Assembly (NCBI GenBank): GCA_051745535.1 | Contig: JBNJED010000109.1 | Span: forward strand, 1-5,275 | Reading direction: 5' to 3' | DNA: 5,275 nt | Source of the DNA: Thiohalospira sp051745535 | GTDB taxonomy: Bacteria; Pseudomonadota; Gammaproteobacteria; Thiohalospirales; Thiohalospiraceae | Shown here: positions 1 to 4,455 of the stretch, in pieces | How positions within the stretch are numbered: position 1 is the first letter of the stretch | Layout of the letters: each line of letters starts with the position of its first letter | Program-made: the position numbers and the translations under genes | The notes under the pieces: generated by a model | The model's input: only the letters and a program-made list of their open reading frames with translations | Databases searched by the model: none | What the model was told of the DNA's origin: nothing

Positions 1-35
1 ATGACCCGATCGTAGAGCGGCCCGAAGAGCCTCAT
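1..35 (-). CDS. 5' end of a probable YqaA-family (DedA/SNARE-associated-like) inner-membrane protein, cut by the left edge
   Basis: An ATG at 35–33 opens a frame reading MRLFGPLYDRV before the window ends. The ATG overlaps the pcm stop codon as ATGA (35–32), the arrangement expected for a translationally coupled third gene of the surE–pcm operon. Known context: in many gammaproteobacteria surE and pcm are followed by yqaA, encoding a small multi-pass membrane protein, and then nlpD and rpoS. The short N-terminus resembles what I recall of YqaA-type proteins (basic/aromatic start with a LYDRV-like segment before the first hydrophobic region). Only 11 residues are visible, so the family call rests on context plus this short match. 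The upstream bases are G-rich but lack a textbook Shine-Dalgarno sequence, consistent with coupling to pcm. Confidence 0.6.
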   Translation of the reverse strand, partial: MRLFGPLYDRV

Positions 36-697
36 CCCCGACCCCGGATCAGGGGGACGAAGGCGACGTAGTCCAGGACCGTGCGCTCGAACCCCTCGGA
101 GGTCCGATCCAGCGCCACCAGCTCCTGGACACCGCCCTCGCGGCCCACCGGGGCGACCACCCGGCCCCCCTCGCGAACCTGCTCCAGCAGCTCCCGAGGC
201 ACCTCCTCCGGGGCGGCGGTGAGCAGGATGCCGTCGAAGGGGGCCTGGTCGGCCCAGCCCTCTGCCCCGTCCCCCTGACGCAGGTGGACGTTGTTGATAC
301 GCAGCTCCCGCAGCCGCTCCCGGGCCTGGCGCACCAGATCGGGGATCCGCTCCACGGTATAGACCTCGTCCACCACCGCCCCGAGGATCGCCGCCTGATA
401 GCCGGAGCCGGTTCCCACCTCCAGGACCCGCTGCATGGGCTGGATCTCCCGAAGGGCCTCGGTCATGCGCGCCACCACCCAGGGCTGGGAGATGGTCTGG
501 CCATGGCCGATGGGCAGGGCCGTGTCCTCGTAGGCGCGAGTGGCCAGTGCCTCGTCCATGAAGAGGTGGCGCGGGGTCGAGCGGATGGCCTCCAGGACCG
601 CGCCATCACGGATCCCCTTGTCGGCCAGGCGGTCCGCCAGGCGGTCACGGGTCCGCTGGGAGGTCATTCCGATACCGTAGCGGCGCAGGTCGGTCAC
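32..697 (-). CDS. pcm: Protein-L-isoaspartate O-methyltransferase
   Basis: Cytosolic repair enzyme. It uses S-adenosylmethionine to methylate the carboxyl of L-isoaspartyl residues that arise from aged Asp/Asn, letting them revert through a succinimide. The 221-residue product has the family order: a helical N-terminus, PRHLF (42–46), ALPIGHGQTISQP (60–72, the conserved substrate-side loop), SAM motif I VLEVGTGSGYQAA (91–103), the acidic post-I strand ending VERI (115–118), GDG (142–144), FDGILLTAAP (154–163) and C-terminal FVPLIRG (213–219). Length matches the bacterial family. The start is GTG at 697: it overlaps the surE stop as GTGA and has a GGAGG about 9 bases upstream. An internal ATG at 667 begins MTSQRTR, a start used in some relatives, but lacks a clear ribosome site. 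Translation is probably coupled to surE. Confidence 0.97.
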   Translation of the reverse strand: MTDLRRYGIGMTSQRTRDRLADRLADKGIRDGAVLEAIRSTPRHLFMDEALATRAYEDTALPIGHGQTISQPWVVARMTEALREIQPMQRVLEVGTGSGYQAAILGAVVDEVYTVERIPDLVRQARERLRELRINNVHLRQGDGAEGWADQAPFDGILLTAAPEEVPRELLEQVREGGRVVAPVGREGGVQELVALDRTSEGFERTVLDYVAFVPLIRGRG

Positions 698-1443
698 CCC
701 AGCCCCTCCGTCCAGCGCTCCAGCCCCGGCAGGGCCTCGTGGCGGGTGAGGTCCACCTGGATAGGTGTCAGGGAGACGTAGCCCTGGCGGACGGCATCGA
801 AATCGGTCCCCGGTCCGGCATCCTCCTCGTCCCCCGGCGGCCCCACCCAGTAGATGGGTCGGCCCCGAGGATCCGCCGAGCGGATCACCGGCTCCGCCTT
901 GTGGCGATGCCCCAGCCGCGCCACGCGGTACCCGGACAGCGCCTCGAAGGGGATATCGGGGACATTCACATTGAGCAGGGTATCCGCCGGCAACGGATCC
1001 TCGGTGAGCCGGCGGACCAGCCGGGCCGCTACCCGGGCGGCGGTGTCGTAGTGGACCAGCTCCGTCCCGGCCAGGGAGACGGCCATGGCGGGCAGCCCCA
1101 GGAAGCGCCCCTCCATGGCGGCGGCCACGGTCCCGGAGTAGAGGACATCATCTCCCAGGTTGGAGCCGGCATTGATCCCGGAGACCACCATGTCCGGCTC
1201 AGACTCCAGGAGCCCGGTAATCGCCAAGTGGACGCAATCGGTGGGCGTCCCCTCCACGCAGATGTAGCCGTCGGCCTCGGTCTGGGCCCGGATGGGCTGC
1301 TCCAGGGTCAGGGAATTGGAGGCGCCACTTCGATTGCGATCGGGGGCGACCACGGTCACCCGACCCAGCTCCCCCAGCGCCTCGGCCAGGGCCCGGAGCC
1401 CGGGTGCGCGCACCCCGTCGTCGTTGCTCAGCAGGATATCCAT
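694..1443 (-). CDS. surE: 5'/3'-nucleotidase SurE
   Basis: Metal-dependent survival phosphatase that dephosphorylates nucleoside 5'- and 3'-monophosphates (and, in E. coli, short polyphosphate) in the cytoplasm, linked to stationary-phase survival. The 249-residue protein begins MDILLSNDDG, with metal ligands D8 and D9, then S39 in the PDRNRSG loop and N91 in SGINAGSNLG, followed by YSGTVAAAMEG (102–112). These are the complete SurE active-site set. FNVNVP-type and GYRVARLGHR segments (about 157–181) and the C-terminal VSLTPIQVDLT strand (223–233) complete the fold. The ATG at 1443 is chosen because it gives the canonical N-terminus and has GGAGG at 1450–1454 with a 6-base spacer. The frame is open further upstream to 1620, but that part is not SurE-like and runs through the promoter and the divergent gene. 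First gene of the surE–pcm–yqaA operon. Confidence 0.97.
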   Translation of the reverse strand: MDILLSNDDGVRAPGLRALAEALGELGRVTVVAPDRNRSGASNSLTLEQPIRAQTEADGYICVEGTPTDCVHLAITGLLESEPDMVVSGINAGSNLGDDVLYSGTVAAAMEGRFLGLPAMAVSLAGTELVHYDTAARVAARLVRRLTEDPLPADTLLNVNVPDIPFEALSGYRVARLGHRHKAEPVIRSADPRGRPIYWVGPPGDEEDAGPGTDFDAVRQGYVSLTPIQVDLTRHEALPGLERWTEGLG

Positions 1444-1447
1444 GCGG

Positions 1448-1456
1448 CCCCTCCTC
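1448..1456 (-). promoter_or_regulatory. Shine-Dalgarno sequence of surE
   Basis: Reads GAGGAGGGG on the minus strand, ending 4 bases before the ATG at 1443 (core GGAGG at 1450–1454, spacer 6). It decides the surE start against the longer open frame extending to 1620. Confidence 0.8.
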
Positions 1457-1460
1457 GCGC

Positions 1461-1473
1461 CCGCCAGAGGCGG
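1461..1473. repeat. Small dyad CCGCC-AGA-GGCGG at the surE transcription start region
   Basis: A perfect 5-bp inverted repeat with a 3-base centre lies between the candidate surE -10 and its ribosome site, covering the predicted start point. It could be an operator half-site pair or, if transcription starts upstream, a leader hairpin. In such GC-rich DNA a dyad this short can arise by chance. Confidence 0.35.
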
Positions 1474-1474
1474 T

Positions 1475-1483
1475 ATTCTGGCA
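1475..1483 (-). promoter_or_regulatory. Candidate extended -10 promoter for surE–pcm–yqaA
   Basis: On the minus strand TGC is followed directly by CAGAAT, an extended -10 (TGn plus a 4/6 match to TATAAT). Transcription would start near 1468, giving a leader of about 25 bases containing the surE ribosome site. No convincing -35 lies 16–18 bases upstream (best are TTACCC/CTTACC at spacers of 18–19), so the element would rely on the extended -10 or an activator. Inferred from sequence only. Confidence 0.35.
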
Positions 1484-1535
1484 CAGAGTCCCATTCCCGG
1501 GTAAGCCGCCCTGCCGCCGTCGGTGCCCGCCATGC

Positions 1536-1541
1536 TAGCCT
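1536..1541 (+). promoter_or_regulatory. Weak candidate -10 for the smr gene
   Basis: TAGCCT preceded by TGC gives an extended -10-like element (TGC-TAGCCT), a poor hexamer but in the expected place about 55 bases before the smr ATG. The nearest -35-like hexamer is CTGCCG at 1511–1516 with a long 19-base spacer. It is the only plausible site in the 1444–1595 divergent spacer on this strand. Confidence 0.25.
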
Positions 1542-1595
1542 GTGGGCACGTCCGGTCCAGTCGGGCGACCCATTGCCCGAAAACCTGCCGAGACC

Positions 1596-2165
1596 ATGTC
1601 CCGACGCCGCCCCACCACACGCCCGACCCTCACCGAGGAGGAGCGACGCCTCTTCCGCGAGGCGGTGTCGGACGTCACGCCCCTGGAGTCGGAGCCAGCC
1701 CCCGATCCCCAGAAATCGCCCCCACCGCCACCGCGACCCCGTCGCGCACCGGAGCGCGCCTCCGAAGCCGGCCCTCGGGAGGACCGCTCGGCAGGCGGAC
1801 TGACGGACGGCCCCGGTCTGCCCGTGGCCGGCGACGAGATCCTCTCCTACCGGCGCGGCGGCATCCAGTACAAGGTCATGCGCCGCCTGGCCAACGGCCA
1901 CCTCCCGGTCGCCGACGAACTCGACCTCCACGGCCTGACCCGGGACGCCGCCCGCGATGAACTCGAGCGGTTCCTCGCCGCCGCCCGCGGGCCCCGGCAG
2001 CGCTGTGTCCGGATCATCCACGGCAAGGGGGGCGCCGAGGGCTCCGTCCTCAAGGGGCTGGTGGACGCCTGGCTGCGCCAGCGCCCGGAGGTCCTGGCCT
2101 TTGCCTCCGCCCCGGCCAGCGCCGGTGGGACCGGCGCCCTGCTGGTCCTGGTCGCGCGGGTCTGA
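1596..2165 (+). CDS. Smr-domain protein (SmrA/YdaL-like putative endonuclease)
   Basis: A 189-residue protein. An N-terminal helix (TLTEEERRLFREAVSDVTPL, 11–30) is followed by a proline/arginine-rich, probably disordered linker (31–70), a bridging segment with YRRGGIQYKVMRRLANG (85–101), and a C-terminal Smr domain. That domain has LDLHGLT (109–115, D110 and H112), IIHGKGG (140–146) and the GGTGALLVLV strand (177–186). Known for the family: Smr domains of MutS2, SmrA and SmrB bind or cut nucleic acids; E. coli SmrB cuts mRNA between collided ribosomes. The HGKG form, the bridging segment and the LFREAVSDVTPL helix look closer to SmrA/YdaL than to SmrB, and the DxH motif degenerate in E. coli YdaL is intact here. 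The start at 1596 gives the family-like N-terminus; a GTG at 1542 is in frame but adds non-homologous residues. No strong Shine-Dalgarno precedes it. Substrate is unknown; nuclease activity is inferred. Confidence 0.88.
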   Translation: MSRRRPTTRPTLTEEERRLFREAVSDVTPLESEPAPDPQKSPPPPPRPRRAPERASEAGPREDRSAGGLTDGPGLPVAGDEILSYRRGGIQYKVMRRLANGHLPVADELDLHGLTRDAARDELERFLAAARGPRQRCVRIIHGKGGAEGSVLKGLVDAWLRQRPEVLAFASAPASAGGTGALLVLVARV

Positions 2166-2226
2166 AATCCAAGCGATTAGCGGTATGCAACTCCGATTTC
2201 CGTGAACGGGATCACACTTTTGCGAT

Positions 2227-2253
2227 CCTGGTGGTGCCGAATTCCCTACCAGG
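2227..2253 (+). terminator. Possible smr terminator or operator-like hairpin next to the chemoreceptor -35
   Basis: CCTGGTGG pairs with CCTACCAGG's complementary arm (8 bp with one G·U, 11-base loop; the outer 6 bp CCTGGT/ACCAGG are perfect). It is followed by GTTGTCT, a weak T-rich tail, so intrinsic termination of smr would be inefficient. The right arm stops one base before the candidate -35 (2255), so it may instead act as a regulator site for the downstream promoter. Confidence 0.35.
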
Positions 2254-2254
2254 G

Positions 2255-2283
2255 TTGTCTACATTAGAGCCTGACTATAGACT
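2255..2283 (+). promoter_or_regulatory. Candidate sigma70-type promoter of the chemoreceptor gene
   Basis: TTGTCT (2255–2260) and TAGACT (2278–2283) are separated by exactly 17 bases, each a 4/6 match to consensus; an overlapping TATAGA is also present. The start point would be near 2290, giving a leader of about 70 bases. The GCCGATAA-type -10 of flagellar sigma28 promoters, common for enterobacterial chemoreceptors, is not seen. Confidence 0.5.
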
Positions 2284-2300
2284 CCGGCGCCTTCCACTTC

Positions 2301-2320
2301 CCCGGTCCCGTATCACCGGG
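2301..2320 (+). repeat. Inverted repeat in the chemoreceptor mRNA leader
   Basis: CCCGGT (2301–2306) and ACCGGG (2315–2320) form a perfect 6-bp stem with an 8-base loop, 30 bases upstream of the ribosome site. It could be a leader hairpin or a protein-binding dyad. There is no downstream T run, so it is not an attenuator. Confidence 0.4.
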
Positions 2321-2359
2321 CACAATCAGAACAGCAAACGAAGGAACACGGAGTCCCCC

Positions 2360-4276
2360 ATGCTGCAACGCCTTCGCATCGGCCCCCGCCTCATCCTCGG
2401 GGTCGCCGCCACGCTCCTGCTCACCCTCGCCATCCTCCTGCCCCTGGTCCTCAACCAGATCGGCAGCATCATCAAGGAGGCGGAGCAGCGCGAACTCCGC
2501 GCCCTGCACGAGGAGATCGTCGGCCGCATCGACGGCGAGGCCAAGGTAGGCGCCGCTGTCTCCGGGGCGCTGGCGCAACTGGACAACCTCACCGAGCGCT
2601 TTGCCGAGCGCGATCGCGACGCCCTGCGCGAGCGCCTGATGCCCATGTACGAATTCCTGGAGGAGGAGTACGCGGTCCGGCAGTTCCAGTTCCACACCGC
2701 CCCGGCCACCTCCTTCCTCCGCCTGCACCGGCCCGACAAGTTCGACGACGACCTCTCCGACTTCCGCCACACCGTGGTCGCTGTCAACGAAGAGGGCGAG
2801 GCGGTACGCGGGCTGGAGCGCGGGGTCGCCGGCCTGGGGATCCGTGGCGTGGTGCCGGTCCACCACCAGGGCGAGCAGGTCGGCTCGGCCGAGCTCGGCA
2901 TGTCCTTCGGGGACCCCTTCTTCGAGGAGTTCGTCGCGACCAAGGAGACCGAAGGGCTGCAGGTCGCTCTCCATACCCGCCGGGACGGCCAGCTCGAGGA
3001 TTTCGCCAGCACCTGGCGCGAACCGCACCTGATGGACCGTGACGGGCTGGAGGAGGCCCGTGAGGGCGGGGTCTTCCGCCAGACCGAGCTGGGCGGTGAG
3101 CCGGCGGCGATCTACGCGGCCCCGGTGGAGGATTACTCCGGCAAGCCCATCGGCGTGCTCGAGGTCGCCCGGGATCGCAGCTACTACGTCAACGCCCTGG
3201 CCACGGCGCGCAATACCGTCATCGGCGTCGGCATCCTGGCCCTGGCCGCGGGTCTCGCCTTCGCCTGGTTCATGGGGCTGACCATCACCCGGCCCATCAA
3301 GGGCGCCGTGGCCGCCATGCGCGACATCGCCGAGGGCGACGGCGACCTCACCCGCCGGCTGGACACCTCCGGTCACGACGAGATCGCCGACCTGGGCCAC
3401 GCCTTCAACCGCTTCGCCCAGCGGGTCCAGGAGACGGTGAGCCAGGTGGCCGGCTCCACCAACCAGCTCGCGGCGGCCTCGGAGGAGATGTCCACCATCA
3501 CCTCCCAGACCAATGACGCCGTCCAGCGCCAGCGCGGCGAGACCGAGCAGGTGGTCACCGCCATGAACGAGATGACCTCCACGGTGCAGGAGGTGGCCCG
3601 CAACGCCGAGAACGCCGCCGAGGCGGCCCGCGAGGCCGACTCCAGCGCCAAGGAGGGCTCCCAGGTCGTCAACGAGAGCATCGACTCCATCAAGCAGCTC
3701 GCCAACGACGTCAACCAGGCCTCGGAGACCATCAACCGGCTGGGCAAGGACTCCGAGAGCATCGGCTCGGTCCTCGACGTCATCCGCGACGTCGCCGACC
3801 AGACCAACCTCCTGGCCCTCAATGCCGCCATCGAGGCGGCGCGGGCCGGCGAGGCCGGTCGCGGCTTCGCCGTGGTCGCCGACGAGGTCCGCACCCTGGC
3901 CAGCCGGACCCAGGAGTCCACTCAGGAGATCCAGGGGATGATCGAGCGGCTGCAGCAGGCCGCCCGGGAGTCCGTGGAGGCCATGGAGACCAGCCGGACC
4001 CGCGCCGGCAACACCGTGGAGAAGGCCGGCAGCGCCGGGGAGGCGCTGACCAACATCACCCACTCGGTGAGCCAGATCTCGGACATGAACACCCAGATCG
4101 CATCGGCCGCGGAGGAGCAGACCACCGTCGCCGACGAGATCAACCGGAACATCGTCCAGATCAACGAGATCTCCGAGCAGACCGCCGAGGGCGCCAAGCA
4201 GACCTCCGACAGCGGCGACGAGCTGGCGCGCCTGGCCAGCGAACTCCAGGACCTGGTAAACCGCTTCAAGTACTAG
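2360..4276 (+). CDS. Methyl-accepting chemotaxis protein with dCache-type periplasmic sensor
   Basis: Inner-membrane chemoreceptor that senses a periplasmic ligand and controls CheA through CheW. The 638 residues run: TM1 (about 11–32); periplasmic sensor (33–285) with FHTAPATSFLRLHRP (111–125), FDDDLSDFRHTVV (128–140) and GLERGVAGLGIRGVVPV (151–167), a signature I associate with double-Cache dCache_3 domains, and a membrane-proximal module ending IGVLEVARD (264–272); TM2 (286–308); HAMP (309–361); signalling coiled coil (362–638) with the hairpin tip DQTNLLALNAAIEAARAGEAGRGF… at about 480–516. Likely methylation stretches are AAASEEM (371–377) and ASAAEEQ (581–587). It ends VNRFKY without the NWETF-type CheR/CheB tether, which is usual for many environmental receptors. 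The ATG at 2360 has GGAG at 2350–2353 (spacer 6) and places TM1 at the N-terminus. The protein is rich in Asp/Glu. Ligand unknown; no che genes are nearby. Confidence 0.95.
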   Translation: MLQRLRIGPRLILGVAATLLLTLAILLPLVLNQIGSIIKEAEQRELRALHEEIVGRIDGEAKVGAAVSGALAQLDNLTERFAERDRDALRERLMPMYEFLEEEYAVRQFQFHTAPATSFLRLHRPDKFDDDLSDFRHTVVAVNEEGEAVRGLERGVAGLGIRGVVPVHHQGEQVGSAELGMSFGDPFFEEFVATKETEGLQVALHTRRDGQLEDFASTWREPHLMDRDGLEEAREGGVFRQTELGGEPAAIYAAPVEDYSGKPIGVLEVARDRSYYVNALATARNTVIGVGILALAAGLAFAWFMGLTITRPIKGAVAAMRDIAEGDGDLTRRLDTSGHDEIADLGHAFNRFAQRVQETVSQVAGSTNQLAAASEEMSTITSQTNDAVQRQRGETEQVVTAMNEMTSTVQEVARNAENAAEAAREADSSAKEGSQVVNESIDSIKQLANDVNQASETINRLGKDSESIGSVLDVIRDVADQTNLLALNAAIEAARAGEAGRGFAVVADEVRTLASRTQESTQEIQGMIERLQQAARESVEAMETSRTRAGNTVEKAGSAGEALTNITHSVSQISDMNTQIASAAEEQTTVADEINRNIVQINEISEQTAEGAKQTSDSGDELARLASELQDLVNRFKY

Positions 4277-4289
4277 GCTCCGAACGCCG

Positions 4290-4308
4290 GGCTGGTCGAT
4301 AACCGGCC
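4290..4308 (+). terminator. Stem-loop just after the chemoreceptor stop codon
   Basis: GGCTGGT (4290–4296) pairs with ACCGGCC (4302–4308) as a 7-bp stem with one G·U and a CGATA loop, 13 bases after the TAG. No T tract follows, so it may stabilise the 3' end or assist factor-dependent termination rather than act as an intrinsic terminator. Confidence 0.4.
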
Positions 4309-4334
4309 AGAACACGGCAGAAGCGATCGACCCT

Positions 4335-4345
4335 CCGACAGTCGG
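4335..4345. repeat. Dyad CCGAC-A-GTCGG upstream of the lipoprotein promoter
   Basis: A perfect 5-bp inverted repeat around one base, about 50 bases upstream of the candidate -10. The position would suit an activator or repressor site. No known regulator consensus is recognised. Confidence 0.25.
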
Positions 4346-4367
4346 TACCGCAAGGGCCGGGAGGCGA

Positions 4368-4396
4368 CCCACAGCCCCGCACTCAGGGGCTATAGT
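4368..4396 (+). promoter_or_regulatory. Candidate promoter of the lipoprotein gene, with a dyad filling the spacer
   Basis: TATAGT at 4391–4396 is a 5/6 match to the -10 consensus. Seventeen bases upstream is CCCACA (4368–4373), which matches only the ACA half of a -35. The 17-base spacer (4374–4390) is itself a perfect inverted repeat, GCCCC-N7-GGGGC. Predicted start near 4403, leader about 50 bases. Confidence 0.5.
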
Positions 4397-4400
4397 CGCA

Positions 4401-4410
4401 TCCTCGAGGA
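4401..4410. repeat. 10-bp palindrome TCCTCGAGGA at the predicted start point
   Basis: A perfect palindrome centred 9–10 bases downstream of the TATAGT -10, i.e. over the predicted transcription start. The position is typical of a repressor operator, but no family consensus is recognised and chance occurrence is possible. Confidence 0.35.
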
Positions 4411-4455
4411 GCCAGGGAAGGCCCTCCCCGCCCCCGGATCCACGGAGGATGACCA

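Larger units (their letters stand above)
2166..2359. other. Non-coding spacer between smr and the chemoreceptor gene
   Basis: About 190 bases, clearly less GC-rich than the flanking genes near its left half. It holds no credible gene. It contains several short dyads (CCGT-GA-ACGG at 2200–2209, an imperfect GGATC…GATCC hairpin at 2209–2228, and the 2227–2253 inverted repeat), then a sigma70-like promoter and a leader with another dyad (CCCGGT…ACCGGG, 2301–2320). The frame open from a GTG at 2231 is only the upstream extension of the chemoreceptor frame. Confidence 0.7.

Noticed and set aside
1542..1595. GTG start for the Smr protein at 1542
   Set aside because: It would add 18 residues with no family resemblance and would start at the candidate -10 region. 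The ATG at 1596 gives the expected N-terminus.
1444..1620. Longer SurE start at 1620 adding 59 residues
   Set aside because: The canonical SurE N-terminus MDILLSNDDG begins at 1443 with a strong ribosome site; the extension overlaps the smr coding start and the promoter region.
739..1803. 354-codon plus-strand frame across surE and into smr
   Set aside because: Antisense to surE, whose active-site motifs are complete. The translation is low-complexity (Gly, Arg, Pro, His) and overlaps the true smr frame.
1428..2021. 197-codon minus-strand frame over smr and the start of surE
   Set aside because: Antisense to the Smr domain and crossing the divergent promoter region; no family features are visible in its translation.
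2231..2359. GTG start for the chemoreceptor at 2231 adding 43 residues
   Set aside because: It would bury TM1 behind a polar extension and lies upstream of the best promoter. The ATG at 2360 has GGAG at proper spacing and places TM1 at the N-terminus.
4449..4451. ATG immediately after the GGAGG of the lipoprotein gene
   Set aside because: It has no spacer to the ribosome site and is out of frame with the lipoprotein; the ATG at 4456 gives a correct signal peptide and lipobox.
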